Shown here: piece after piece, positions 26,706-36,448 of the stretch | Layout: each line of letters starts with the position of its first letter | Position numbering within the stretch: the stretch's first letter is position 1 | Source: Labilithrix sp. | GTDB taxonomy: Bacteria > Myxococcota_A > Polyangia > Polyangiales > Polyangiaceae | Assembly (NCBI GenBank): GCA_019637195.1 | Contig: JAHBWA010000013.1 | Coordinates: 41,299 to 105,298, forward strand | Direction: 5' to 3' | DNA length: 64,000 nucleotides | Notes under the pieces: generated by a model | The model's input: only the letters and a program-made list of their open reading frames with translations | Database searches by the model: none | What the model was told of the DNA's origin: nothing | Translations under genes and position numbers: made by a program

Positions 26706-27969
26706 TTGCCGAACGCCGTCCACCCGCGCGTCGATTCGATCTCGCCGCGGCGCGCGCGCTGGCGAGCCCTCGCCGGCGCCCTCCTCGGCGCGACGGCGAT
26801 CGCCGGCTGCGCCCGCGAGTCGGCCTCCTCCGGCACGTCCACGCCGCCGCGCGCGGCGGTCCGCGCCGGGACGGGCCCGACGGATCCCGACGGCACCCGG
26901 CCAGCGCTCGAGGAGCGCGACCCGAGCGCGCCTCGTCACGCGAAGCCGCCGCGCCTCGTCCTGGCGTTCGGCGGCGACGTCATCGCCCACGACGCGCTCC
27001 GCGTCGCCGCCGCTCGGGCCGACCACCGCGACGCCGCGGGCCGCTCGCTCAACGACTCCGGCTACGGCGCGCTCATCGCTGCGATCGCGCCTGCCGTGCG
27101 CGGCGCCGATCTCGCGTTCGCGAACCTCGAGTCGCCCGTGACGCCACGCGAGCTCCGCCGCGGCGAGATGATCTTCCACGCCGACGAGCCGCTCCTCGCC
27201 GCCGTCGCGCGCGCGGGCTTCCACGTCGTGTCCGTCGCCAGCAACCACGCGCTCGACAAGGGCGCGGCGGCTTCTCACCGACACGCTCGCCGCCGCGAAC
27301 CGCCACAGGCTCGTCGCGGTTGGCGCCAGCAGGAACGATGCGAGACGCCTGCGCGCCGCGCGTCACCGCAGCGGGCGGATCACGCGATCCGCCGTCCTCG
27401 CGCGCACGCTCGTGATGAACTTCCGCGATCACGCCCGAGCGCGGAGCCCGTCGGTCTGCATGCTCGCGGAGGGACCGCTCAAGCGTCGGGCGGGAAGCGC
27501 GCGCGGCGGGCGCGGCGTCGTCATCGCCTCGCTCCACTGGGGCAACGAAGTACGACCGCGCGCCGGCGAAGGATCGACGCCGCCCACCGGCTCGTCCGAG
27601 GCCGGCGTCGACCTCGTGATCGGGCATCATCCGCGTCCTCCAGCGCGTCGAGCGCGTGCCAGCACGGCGGCGGAGCGCGCTGCGTCACCTACTCGCTCGG
27701 CAACCTGCTCTCGAACCAGGGCTACGCGTTCGATCCGCGGACCGGCAAGCAAGCCGACGGCGACACACGCGACGCCGCGGTGCCGTCGTCGTCGCCCGGC
27801 GCGACGACGGCGCCCGGTCGGATCGCCGACGCTGCCGCGGTCCCGCTCTGGACGGACCACTCCGCGGGCGGCGACATCACCTCGTCCCGGCGACGACATG
27901 ACGCGCGCGCATCGGCGAGCGCTTGCAGATCCCGCTCGTCGACGCGCGAGCGTCGCTGCGCACCGCTGA
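26706..27969 (+). pseudogene. CapA/PgsA-like metallophosphatase-fold lipoprotein, frameshifted
   Basis: Joined frames give a CapA-family (capsule synthesis, PGA_cap) protein. A TTG start at 26706 leads to a lipoprotein signal (RALAGALLGATAIAGC). Family motifs follow in order: LVLAFGGDVIAHDALR, DLAFANLESPVTP, FHVVSVASNHALDKGA, then after a shift near 27270 LTDTLAAANRHRLVAVGAS, VVIASLHWGNE, GVDLVIGHHP, and in a third frame CVTYSLGNLLSNQGYAFDP. The Asp, Asn and His residues match the metallophosphoesterase-like metal site of CapA. Members take part in poly-gamma-glutamate or capsular polymer handling at the cell surface. At least four single-base shifts are needed. With no large deletion or stop inside the joined frame, sequence error is as likely as decay. 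Confidence 0.6.
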
Positions 27970-27989
27970 GCCAGCCGCCCGCGCGGCTC

Positions 27990-29583
27990 AGTTCCGGCCG
28001 CAGGTTCGGCGGCGGCGCGATCGCCCCTTGAGGCCCGACGGCGCGGCAGGCTCGAGCGCGCGGCTTCGGCTTCCCGCCCGCGGACGCCCGCACACCGCCG
28101 GAGCAGGCTCAGGCGGCAGCTCGACGGCAGGCGCGCTGTCGTCGACGGGATCGCCGTCCGGATCGTCGACGGCTCGGGCGGCGCGGTCGCGGAAGGGACG
28201 GTCGCGTTCGCGGCGGCGCTCGCGCTCGCGGGCGGTCCGCTTCGGCTCCTCGGTGGAGACCGCGACCACGGCTGCCGCCGGGACGATGAAGCTGCCGATG
28301 GCGACCATGCCGATGCGAAGCGCGAGGCTCGCCTTCTTCCGGCTCCAGCGCGACCTGCGGCCCGGGCTCCGAACCAGACCGCGCCCGACGCTGATGTCTT
28401 GCGCCGTGTAGACCTGGCTGACCGGGCCGCCGGCGTTCAGCGCAATCGTCGGTCGCGCGATCCCCGGCGACGACCACTGGCGGAACGCGCACGCTCGTAC
28501 GGGCCGGCGGGCCGCCGCGGGCGGCGGAAACGCCGACGCCGCACGCGGTTCACGCCCTGAGGCTGCGCCAGCCCACGGCTTGTTCGCCGTGTCCGGTCAG
28601 CTCGACGGCACGGCGGAGGCACCAGCGCGAGCCCGTCGTCGGCGCCGCGGCGCCAGGTAACCCATCGCCGCCGGCGGCAGGACAGGCTGCCCCTCGTGCG
28701 TCGGCGGCCGGCTCGGCATCATCGGACGATCGGGGCAGGGGCGGAAGATTGGGGCTAACGAGAGCCCCGACGATCGCCATCGGCGTCAGGCATGCGGCCC
28801 GCGGACAGCGACAGCGCGGCTGCCGGCCGGGGTTCAGCGCGCTGAACGGCGCGCTGATACCGTGGTCGACGGAGACGACCGAGCTGGATCAGCCGCCGAG
28901 CTCTCGAGCGTCGGCGCGTGGCGGCCGGCGCGCAGCGGGCGGAATCAGGGGCGACGCTCGCCGGGCACGCGGCGAAGTCACGCACCACCACATGCGTTGC
29001 GTCTCCGGCCCACCGAGCGCAGGACGGCTCGCAGGCGGCGGCGGCGCCCGGGCGCGCCGAGCTCGCGCTGCCGCTGCAGCTGCGCGAGCGCCAGCGCGGG
29101 ATCGCCCGCGACGTCGCACTTCTGGATGTGGGCGGCGCCTGCTGGAAGCTCGTTCGGGAGCGCGACGCCTTCGCCCTCCGTTCCGCGGAGCGACGGAAGC
29201 GGCTGAGCGCGGCGCCTAACTGGCGCCGCGCCGGCCCGGGGCAGCGGCGGCGGCGCGGGCGCGCGCATCGACTCGGGGAGATCGTCGGCGCGCGCGGCGC
29301 AGTCACGCCGCTCGACGTCAGGGCTCGCGGCCTCCGCTGCGTCGAGGAGCAGAGACACGCGAGGGCGGCGGCAATTTCCGGGTTTCGCGGCAGACCGCGC
29401 GCGCGCGCCGGCAGGGGATCTGGGACGCAGGTCGCGGCTCGATCGAAGCGAGCTTGACCCCGTTTCCCTCCCGAAAGGGCAGGCTCCTGATGAGCTGACT
29501 TCGGCATCCCGGCTCCGCCATCGCCATCACGAAAAATGCAGTCGCTTCCGGCTGCGCCGGTGTCGAAACCAGCAGGATGAGCA
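27990..29583 (-). pseudogene. frameshifted leftward coding remnants, function not recognised
   Basis: No frame is open across this 1.6 kb, but two leftward protein-like tracts can be pieced together. One starts at an ATG near 29583 with a very strong ribosome site (GGGAGGAGGG) and reads MLILLVSTPAQPEATAFFVM before losing frame. Further down, AEAASPDVERRDCAARADDLPE and ALPNELPAGAAHIQKCDVAGDP read in other frames. A second tract, about 28500-28000, reads ARPTIALNAGGPVSQVYTAQ then a hydrophobic helix (GMVAIGSFIVPAAAVVAV) and a Pro/Asp-rich tail. They may be two membrane or exported proteins. None of the pieces matches a family known to me, and boundaries are approximate. Confidence 0.3.
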
Positions 29584-29775
29584 TGGTTCCCTCCTCCCTG
29601 TCGCTCCAGACGTACAGAGCCGAAAAGTCCGCCGGGCTGGGCGACGCCCTCGCCGCTCCGGCCGAGATCCCGCGTTCTGCTGAGGCTGTGGATACTCGCC
29701 GATCCGCTGAGGTCGGCTCTTCCATTCCCCAGGCTGGAGCGCGCGCGCGGCGCTGGTGTGATACTCGGCGAGGTC

Positions 29776-30361
29776 GTGGACAAAGCGAACGCCGCCAGCA
29801 GATCCTGCTCAACGCCCGCGATGTGTTCGCGAAGCACGGCTACCACGCGGCGAAAGATCGACGACATCGTGGCGGCGGGCGTCGCGCGCGGCGTTCTATC
29901 TCTTCGAGGACAAGCGGGCCGTCTTCAGGGGAGATCGTCGACCACGTTCTCGCGCGCCTCCGGGCTGGCGATCGTGCGCGTCGACACCGAGCACTCGAGC
30001 CGCAGCGTCGGCGGTGGGTCCACCGCGACCGCGCTCCGCGCCGTCGTCCACGCTGCTCGAGAAGATCCGGCGACGACGAAGATCCTCCTCCGACGCGGTC
30101 GGACTCGATCCGGCGTTCGACCGGGCTCATCTCCTTCTACGAAAGAAGGCCGGCAAGCTCCTCGAGTCTTCGCTCGCCGACGGTCAGGAGCGCGGCATCG
30201 TCGCGCCGGGCGACGCGCGGATGTTCGCCATCATGACGCTCGGCGCGCTGAAGGAGATCCTCTACCAGGTCACGATGCGCGGCCTCGACTACCCCGAGGA
30301 CCGCATCGTCGACGAGCTCTACGGCTTTCTCTGCGGCGGCTACCTGCGCAGCGCCCGCTGA
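29776..30361 (+). pseudogene. TetR/AcrR-family transcriptional regulator, frameshifted
   Basis: A GTG at 29776 and successive frames assemble into a TetR regulator of about 195 residues: RQQILLNARDVFAKHGYHAAK / KIDDIVAAGVARG / AFYLFEDKRAVF / GEIVDHVLARLR / LAIVRVDTEHSSRSVGG, then a clean C-terminal stretch from about 30155 (AGKLLESSLADGQERGIVAPGDARMFAIMTLGALKEILYQVTMRG) to the stop at 30359-30361. The helix-turn-helix signature IDDIVAAGVARGAFYLxFEDK is unmistakable. About six single-base shifts fall within 400 bp, too dense for normal decay of an otherwise conserved gene. Convergent with the GH31 gene. It is the nearest candidate regulator for the palindrome at 26145-26168. Confidence 0.6.
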
Positions 30362-30379
30362 GCGACGACCGCCGCGACG

Positions 30380-32932
30380 TCAGCGCACGTGGACGCGCGC
30401 GTCGCCCTTCGGCAGCTTGACGAGCAGCGTCCCGCGACGCTCCGGGGACCAGGTCCATCCCTCGCTCGATCGCGCGAGGACCTCGGACGACACCACGCGG
30501 GCGAGCGCGCCCTCTTCGCGCACGACCTGCGCCGGCTCGCGGGTGGCGATCAGCTCGAGGACGAAGCCGCGATCGAAGACGGCGCCGTTCTTAACCTCGA
30601 TCGCGCCGTCGGCGAGCCGCGCCACGCGCGCGCCGTCCCACAAGTCGAAGCTCCGCGGCGGCCCCGGAGCGACGAGCGCCCAGAGCGGCCCGGCGTCCCG
30701 CGCGAACGAGTCGACGTCCGGATCCGACGCGGGCGCGAGCGTGTCGATCGTGGGCCGGAGCATCGGGACGATCGCGCCCTCGCGGAGGAAGAGCGGCAGC
30801 TTCGCGAGCGGCGCGTCGACCTCGATCACGCCGTCTCGATCGGGCAGCATCGGCGTCCCGTCCCAGAAGTCGATCCACGTCCCAGCCGGGACGACGACGC
30901 GACGCCGCGTCTGACCGCGCGAGAGGACCGGCGCGACGAGGAGCTCGTCGCCGAAGAGGTACGCGTCGCTCGGGTGCACGCCGAGCTCGGGGTGCGCCAG
31001 GCCGAGCGGGCGCTGGATCGGACGGCCGTCGCGCGTCATCCGGACGACGTAGGACCACTCGTACGGGAAGAGCCGCGCGTGCAGGCGCGCGTACGTCCGG
31101 TAGATGTCGAGCGACTCGGCGTCGCGCCCGTTCTCCGGCGTCGAGAGCCACGGCGGCTGGCTCGACGCGTCGCCGACCTCCATGACGGTCGAGAGCGCGG
31201 TCTGCTCGACCCAGCGGACGAACAGCTCCTTGTCCGGCGGGCTGTGGCGGTACCCGCCGGTGTCCGCGGCGAAGAACGGGAAGCCCGACGCCGAGAGCGA
31301 GAGCCCCATCACGACGGTCGCCGGAAGTCCGCCGACGCCGACGATCTCCTCGCCGCGCCGGTTCACGAACCGCTCCTTGTGCTGCGTGAACGTCGCGTCC
31401 ATGTCGCCCGGCCACACGACGACGCCGAGGGCCTGCTCACCCCAGTGGGCCGCGCGCACGAGGAGGAACGGCGTCTCCGGCAGCGCGTCGCGCGTCGGCT
31501 CCGCGGGCTCGGCGTATGCCCGATGGTAGAGCCCCGAGTAGCGGTGGTGCATCGTGCGATCGTCCGAGCCGTCGGCGAGGCGCCACACGTTGCGCTTCGG
31601 CCCGAGCGACGGGACGAAGTCCTCGCCGTAGTCGAGCTTGTAGCCGTCCACGCCCATCGCCGTGTAGCGCTCGACGAGCCCGCGCCAGAACCTCGCGGCG
31701 TCGGGGCTCGTGAAGTCGATCGGCAGCCCCCACGGGTTCAGCGGGATGCTCGACTCGAGCGGGTAGTAGCCGCGCGCCTTCGCCTCGGTCGCCATCGGCT
31801 CGGCCGCCGGCTCGAGGTACGGCGTGCTCCAGAGCGCGACGCGGAGCCCCGCGGCGTGCGCGCGATCGATCATCGCCTGCGGCTCGGGGAAACGCGGCGC
31901 GTCGAAGTCGAACGTGTTCACGGCGCGCGCGTACGGCCGATCGATCCAGACGCCGCTCGTCGCGAGATCGAGTTCCCGGATCTTGACGATGTCGTCCTCG
32001 ACCTCGGCCTGATCCCGGTGCTCGTTGCGCCAGATCCACGGGCCGAGCGCCCAGGCCGGCGGCGGCTTGGGCACCCCGGACGCGGCGAAGTACTCCCGGT
32101 ACAGATCGAGCGGCGCGTCGTCGGCGAACAGGTCGACGCGGAGCGGCTCGGCGCGCGAGGCGCCCTGGGCCAGCGCCGCGACCGCGAACGTGGCCTCGAC
32201 GACCGACGGGTCCTTGCGGGCGACGTCGAACGTCCCGACGCGCATGGTCGCCGCGAACACCGCCCAGCCGCGCGTCCCGACGAGGAGCGGCACCGGCACG
32301 TGGGCCTCGTTGCTCAGGCTCTCGACCGCGCCGTCGGCCTCCATCTGCATCGCGCGGAGCTTGCCGCGATTGTCCACCGCGTCGACCTGCTCACCGAGCC
32401 CGTAGAAGCCCTCACGCGGGTCGCCGCTCGTGCGGAGGCGCACGCGGGCGAGCGCGATCGCAGGCCGACCCGGAGCCGTGTCCGCGGGGATGAGCGTGAG
32501 CGTGAAGCGCGACGCGCTGGCGGCGCCGATTTTCAGCGTCGCCGAGAGGCCGTCGCCGAAGTCGAGCTGGACCTCGGCCTCGCGCTCCGGCGTACCGCGG
32601 GCGGCGGAGAAGCGGCGTGGCGCGCGGAAGGTCACGCCCGAGTCCTCCTCGCCGCGTCGCTCGATCTCCCACGGGTCCCAGCTGCGATCGAGCAGGAGCT
32701 CGTCGACGACACCGACCTGGAACGCGCTCTCGTCGAGCGAGAGCAGCGCCTGGCCGTCACGGGTGAGCGCGAGCGCGCGACCGCCCTCGGTCACGGAGAG
32801 GCGGACGCGGCCCTCGCCGACGTCGAACGGCTCGGGCTCGAGGAGGAGGGTCGCGTCGGAGCAGGCGCTCGAAGGGACGAGCGCGCAGCCGAGGGCCAGC
32901 AGACCGACCAGCGGCGAGGGCCGCGGCTTCAT
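30380..32932 (-). CDS. GH31-family glycoside hydrolase lipoprotein
   Basis: The 850-residue protein starts MKPRPSPLVGLLALGCALVPSSAC, a lipoprotein signal, so it is an exported envelope enzyme. The N-terminal beta domain (FYGLGEQVDAVDNRG, the GH31 N-terminal signature) precedes a TIM barrel with WALGPWIWRNEHRD, TSGVWIDRPYA, the nucleophile Asp in VDGYKLDYGEDF (about residue 434) and the acid/base Asp in VVWPGDMDATF. C-terminal beta domains contain DELLVAPVLSRGQTRRRVVVPAGTWIDFWDGTP. GH31 enzymes are alpha-glucosidases, alpha-xylosidases and relatives. KLDYGE is near the alpha-xylosidase/sulfoquinovosidase-like variants, but specificity is open. The start overlaps the upstream glutamine amidotransferase stop (ATGA). 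Confidence 0.9.
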   Translation of the reverse strand: MKPRPSPLVGLLALGCALVPSSACSDATLLLEPEPFDVGEGRVRLSVTEGGRALALTRDGQALLSLDESAFQVGVVDELLLDRSWDPWEIERRGEEDSGVTFRAPRRFSAARGTPEREAEVQLDFGDGLSATLKIGAASASRFTLTLIPADTAPGRPAIALARVRLRTSGDPREGFYGLGEQVDAVDNRGKLRAMQMEADGAVESLSNEAHVPVPLLVGTRGWAVFAATMRVGTFDVARKDPSVVEATFAVAALAQGASRAEPLRVDLFADDAPLDLYREYFAASGVPKPPPAWALGPWIWRNEHRDQAEVEDDIVKIRELDLATSGVWIDRPYARAVNTFDFDAPRFPEPQAMIDRAHAAGLRVALWSTPYLEPAAEPMATEAKARGYYPLESSIPLNPWGLPIDFTSPDAARFWRGLVERYTAMGVDGYKLDYGEDFVPSLGPKRNVWRLADGSDDRTMHHRYSGLYHRAYAEPAEPTRDALPETPFLLVRAAHWGEQALGVVVWPGDMDATFTQHKERFVNRRGEEIVGVGGLPATVVMGLSLSASGFPFFAADTGGYRHSPPDKELFVRWVEQTALSTVMEVGDASSQPPWLSTPENGRDAESLDIYRTYARLHARLFPYEWSYVVRMTRDGRPIQRPLGLAHPELGVHPSDAYLFGDELLVAPVLSRGQTRRRVVVPAGTWIDFWDGTPMLPDRDGVIEVDAPLAKLPLFLREGAIVPMLRPTIDTLAPASDPDVDSFARDAGPLWALVAPGPPRSFDLWDGARVARLADGAIEVKNGAVFDRGFVLELIATREPAQVVREEGALARVVSSEVLARSSEGWTWSPERRGTLLVKLPKGDARVHVR

Positions 32933-33654
32933 CGTCGGAACCGCGAGACCAGGCGCGCGAAGTTCCGGAGCGTGTCGGCGGCGAGCGGCGCGTCGACGAC
33001 GCGCCGGCGGATGGCGTCCACGTCGAGCCCCTCGGCGGTGACGAGGTTCGCGCGGGCGTCGACGTAGCCACGCATCGCGTCGCCGTCGATCTCGGGGTGG
33101 AACTGGACGCACTTGGTCGTGTCGCCGACGGCGAAGATCGCGTGCGGCTCGAGGTCCGTCTCCGCGAGCAGCGTCGCCCCCGGCGGGAGCGTGACGACGC
33201 TGTCCTTGTGCGTGGCGTTGGCGACGAACGACGCCGGCAGCCCGGCGAGGATCGGATCGTCCGGGGCGCCCGCGAGCCGACGGACCTCGACGCTCCCGAT
33301 CTCGCGCCCGCGCGGGTTCAGGGCGACCTTGCCGCCGAGCGCCTCGCCCACGAGCTGATGGCCGAAGCAGATGCCGAAGATCGGCGCCCGCGCGGCGTGG
33401 AGATCGCGGACGAGCGACTCGGCGCGGAGCATCCACGCGGCGCGCTCCGTGACGCTGCTGCTCGAGCCCGTGACGATGAAGCCGTCGGCGTCGGTGACGC
33501 GCGGCAGCGGCGCGTCCATGTCGCGGACATCGTGCTCGCCCCAGTCGCCCGGCCAGGCGGGCTCCGTCTCGCGCCGGATCCACGAGGCGAACTCGCCGCG
33601 CCGCGCCGCGACCGGCGCCGCGGCATCCCCGGTGCGAAGGACGACGAGCTTCAC
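32929..33654 (-). CDS. class I glutamine amidotransferase-like protein
   Basis: The 241-residue protein (starting GTG AAG CTC; MKLVVLRTGDAAAPVAARRGEF) shows the GATase class I catalytic set: the nucleophile Cys in IFGICFGHQLVGEALGG, His and Glu in VQFHPEID. It resembles stand-alone GMP-synthase-like or gamma-glutamyl hydrolase-type GATases. Such proteins release ammonia from glutamine or cleave gamma-glutamyl bonds; no partner synthetase is nearby. An ATG at 33672 would add six residues but has no ribosome site and precedes the conserved KLVVLRTGD start. Its stop overlaps the GH31 start, so they are co-translated, though a shared pathway is not obvious. Confidence 0.82.
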   Translation of the reverse strand: MKLVVLRTGDAAAPVAARRGEFASWIRRETEPAWPGDWGEHDVRDMDAPLPRVTDADGFIVTGSSSSVTERAAWMLRAESLVRDLHAARAPIFGICFGHQLVGEALGGKVALNPRGREIGSVEVRRLAGAPDDPILAGLPASFVANATHKDSVVTLPPGATLLAETDLEPHAIFAVGDTTKCVQFHPEIDGDAMRGYVDARANLVTAEGLDVDAIRRRVVDAPLAADTLRNFARLVSRFRR

Positions 33655-33834
33655 GATCCAGATACCTACCATGGCCGCGCGCGGCGGCGCAGCGCTCGCC
33701 GCGAACGACCGCGGCGTTCGCGCGAGCGCCGCGGTCGAGCGACCGGCGCGGCCGCGTGGATCGCGAAAAATCCACGCCGAAGTTCGGGGCGTTCGGCGCG
33801 GGCGTCCGGTCGCGCTCGCGTGCTAGATTCGAGC

Positions 33835-34779
33835 ATGCTTCGAAAGTTCGCGGTCGGTCTCGCTGGGCTCGTCGTCGTCGTCGCGTGCGGGAGCGAGCCA
33901 TCGAGCGAGTTCGGCAGCTCGAGCGGAGCGAACGGCAGCAGCGGCGGCGGCGGTGACGGCGGCGCGTCCGGCCCGTTCGGCGACACCGACGCCGGGCCGC
34001 CGCCGCCCGCGGTCGAGTGCAAGAAGATGGACATCGTCTTCGTCATCGACAACTCGCAGTCGATGAAGGAAGAGCAGGAGAACCTCGCCAAGAACTTCCC
34101 CGAGTTCGTCAAGGTCATCAACGAGTACAAGACCGACGCCGGCGAGTCGCTCGACTACCGCGTCGCCGTCACGACGACCGACGACCGCGCCGACCAGGGC
34201 AAGTTCCGCAAGGGCCGCGGGCAAGGCGCCGACCAGACGTGCAACCCGGGGCCGAACAACAGCCCGTGGCTCGAGCGGTCGGACGACATCTCGACGTTCT
34301 TCGCGTGCCGCGCGCAGGTGGGCGTCCTCGGATCGAACGTGGAGCGGCCGCTCGAGTCGGCCAAGCTCGCGGTGACCGCGCGCATCGAGGACGGTTCGAA
34401 CGCGCTCGGCGGGACGACCTCGTTCATCCGCGAGGACGCGCTGCTCGCGTTCGTCATCCTGACCGACGAGGACGAAGGGAGCGCCAACGGCGGCGAGGTC
34501 ACGCCCGCCCCCGTGAAGGACGCCGCGCTCTACGCCACCGACTTCGACGCCGTGAAGATCTTCCGCGGCCGCTGGGCCGCGGCCGTCATCGCGGGCGATC
34601 GGGGCTGCCAGTCGGAGCTCGGTCAGGCCGCCGACGCCGTCCGCCTCAAGCAGTTCATCACGACCACCGGGAAGAACGGCGTCTTCCACTCGATCTGCGA
34701 CGGCGATCTCACCCAGGGCCTCCAGGCCGCGCTCAAGACGTTCACCGACGCGTGCAAGGAGTTCCCGGGCGTGAAGTGA
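33835..34779 (+). CDS. von Willebrand factor A-domain lipoprotein
   Basis: The 314-residue protein has a lipoprotein signal (MLRKFAVGLAGLVVVVAC, Cys18), a Ser/Gly/Asp-rich linker (SSGANGSSGGGGDGGASG), and a VWA domain from about residue 62. The domain starts MDIVFVIDNSQSMKEEQENL with the MIDAS DxSxS variant DNSQS, and has FVILTDEDEGS further on. Four later Cys could form disulfides. VWA domains bind metal and protein partners; here an extracellular or periplasmic binding role is likely. The ATG is preceded by TGCTAGATT ending 5 nt upstream, a near-perfect extended -10 implying a leaderless transcript. No specific partner is visible. Confidence 0.85.
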   Translation: MLRKFAVGLAGLVVVVACGSEPSSEFGSSSGANGSSGGGGDGGASGPFGDTDAGPPPPAVECKKMDIVFVIDNSQSMKEEQENLAKNFPEFVKVINEYKTDAGESLDYRVAVTTTDDRADQGKFRKGRGQGADQTCNPGPNNSPWLERSDDISTFFACRAQVGVLGSNVERPLESAKLAVTARIEDGSNALGGTTSFIREDALLAFVILTDEDEGSANGGEVTPAPVKDAALYATDFDAVKIFRGRWAAAVIAGDRGCQSELGQAADAVRLKQFITTTGKNGVFHSICDGDLTQGLQAALKTFTDACKEFPGVK

Positions 34780-34889
34780 CGCGGCGGCCGATCGCCACGC
34801 CGCGGCGCCGCCGCCGGCGACGCGGAGCGAGCGCGCGCGCCGACAAGGAGTTGCAGACGCCCGCGTCGGCGTGAAAGACTTTTGATCTC

Positions 34890-36437
34890 GTGACGTCCGA
34901 GAGCGAAGCGCCGCAGCACACTCAGCAGCTCGTCCTGCCGCTGGACGACTTCGCGTCGGGCGGAGCGCGCGGGCCGGGGATCCCGCGGCTGAACCGCGTG
35001 TTCTGCAACCGCAACCTGAAGATGTCCGGCATCAGCTGGGTCGGCTTCGACATGGACTACACGCTGGCGATCTACGATCAGCCCGCGATGGACGACCTGT
35101 CGATCCGCGCGACCATCAGCAAGCTCATCAAGCGCGGCTACCCGGACTTCATCGAGACGGTGCCGGTGTCGACGCAGTTCCCGGTGCGCGGGCTGCTCAT
35201 CGACAAGCGCTTCGGTCACGTCCTGAAGATGGACCGCTACAAGCACGTCCACAAGGGCTACCACGGCTTCCGCGAGCTCACGAAGGAGGAGCTCCGCGCG
35301 CTGTACCACTCGAAGAAGATCCGCCCGGCCACGCCGCGCTACCACTGGATCGACACGCTCTACGCGCTCTCCGAGGTCGCCACGTACGCCGCGCTGGTCG
35401 ACGCGATGGAGAAGCGGGGCTACGCCGTCGACTACGCGCGGCTCTTCACCGACATCCGCGAGTGCATCGACGAGGCCCACCGCGACGGGACGATCCTCGA
35501 CGAGGTGGCCTCGGACCTGCCGCGCTTCGTCCACCGCGATCCGAACCTCGCGTCCACCCTCCACAAGCTGCGGAGCGCGGGCAAGAAGCTCTTTCTCCTC
35601 ACGAACTCGCGCTGGGCGTACACCGAGAAGATGATGACGTACCTCCTCGGGGGCGCGATGAGCGAGTACCCGACGTGGAGGAACTTCTTCGACGTCGTCA
35701 TCGTCGCCGCGACGAAGCCGATCTTCTTCACCGAGAAGCGCCCGCTGCTCGAGCGCGACGGCGAGACCGTTCGCCCCGCCGCGGCCCCGCTCGAGCGCGG
35801 CAAGATCTACGAGGGCGGCAACCTCCAGGACTTCGAGCGCGCGCTCGGCGTCACCGGCGACGGGATCCTCTACGTCGGCGACCACATCTACGGCGACATC
35901 CTGCGGTCGAAGAAGGACAGCGCCTGGCGCACCGCGATGATCATGCAGGAGCTCGAGACGGAGATCGCCGCCTACGAGTCGTGCCGCGACGACTTCGCGA
36001 CGATCGAGGTGCTCGACGAGCAGCGCGAGCGCCTCGAGGACGACCTCCGCTTCTACCAGGCTCGCATCAAGGAGCTCACCCGCCAGCTCGACCACCGCGG
36101 CGCGCGCGACGCCTCGAACGGCGGCGCCGCCAACGGAGCCAGCGCCGCCGAGCTCGAGGCCGACCGCATGCGCTTCAAGCGCGCCGTCGAGCGGATCCGC
36201 GGGAAGCTCCGGCAGATCGAGGCGGAGATCAGCGCGCTCGAACGCCGGAGCGACCTGCGCTTCCACCCGTACTGGGGCTCGCTCCTCAAGGAGAACGCCG
36301 AGCAATCGAGCTTCGGCAAGCAGGTCGACGACTACGCCTGCCTCTACACCTCGCGGGTGTCGAACTTCCTCTCGTACTCGCCGCAGCAGTCCTTTCGGTC
36401 ACCTCGTGACGTGATGGCTCACGAGATCGGGATGTAG
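34890..36437 (+). CDS. HAD-superfamily 5'-nucleotidase (cytosolic purine nucleotidase-like)
   Basis: The 515-residue protein has the HAD-IG 5'-nucleotidase signature: WVGFDMDYTLAIYD (nucleophile Asp and Asp+2), KLFLLTNSRWAYTEKMM (motif II Thr), KGI-type Lys in the PIFFTEKRPL region and ILYVGDHIYGDILRSKK (motif IV acidic residues). An Arg/Glu-rich coiled coil follows (about 365-450). This is the bacterial homologue of eukaryotic cN-II, which dephosphorylates IMP and GMP. The GTG start gives MTSESEAPQHTQQLVLPLDD. The length and the complete motifs indicate an active enzyme. No operon partner: the upstream VWA gene is 110 bp away and the next gene is convergent. Confidence 0.88.
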   Translation: MTSESEAPQHTQQLVLPLDDFASGGARGPGIPRLNRVFCNRNLKMSGISWVGFDMDYTLAIYDQPAMDDLSIRATISKLIKRGYPDFIETVPVSTQFPVRGLLIDKRFGHVLKMDRYKHVHKGYHGFRELTKEELRALYHSKKIRPATPRYHWIDTLYALSEVATYAALVDAMEKRGYAVDYARLFTDIRECIDEAHRDGTILDEVASDLPRFVHRDPNLASTLHKLRSAGKKLFLLTNSRWAYTEKMMTYLLGGAMSEYPTWRNFFDVVIVAATKPIFFTEKRPLLERDGETVRPAAAPLERGKIYEGGNLQDFERALGVTGDGILYVGDHIYGDILRSKKDSAWRTAMIMQELETEIAAYESCRDDFATIEVLDEQRERLEDDLRFYQARIKELTRQLDHRGARDASNGGAANGASAAELEADRMRFKRAVERIRGKLRQIEAEISALERRSDLRFHPYWGSLLKENAEQSSFGKQVDDYACLYTSRVSNFLSYSPQQSFRSPRDVMAHEIGM

Positions 36438-36448
36438 CGCGTCCGCGA

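Noticed and set aside
27990..29583. Insertion sequence or transposase remnant
   Set aside because: I looked for DDE or HUH-like motifs and terminal inverted repeats in the region without genes and saw none.
30389..33067. 892-codon open frame on the plus strand
   Set aside because: Antisense of the GH31 and amidotransferase genes, which have full catalytic motifs.
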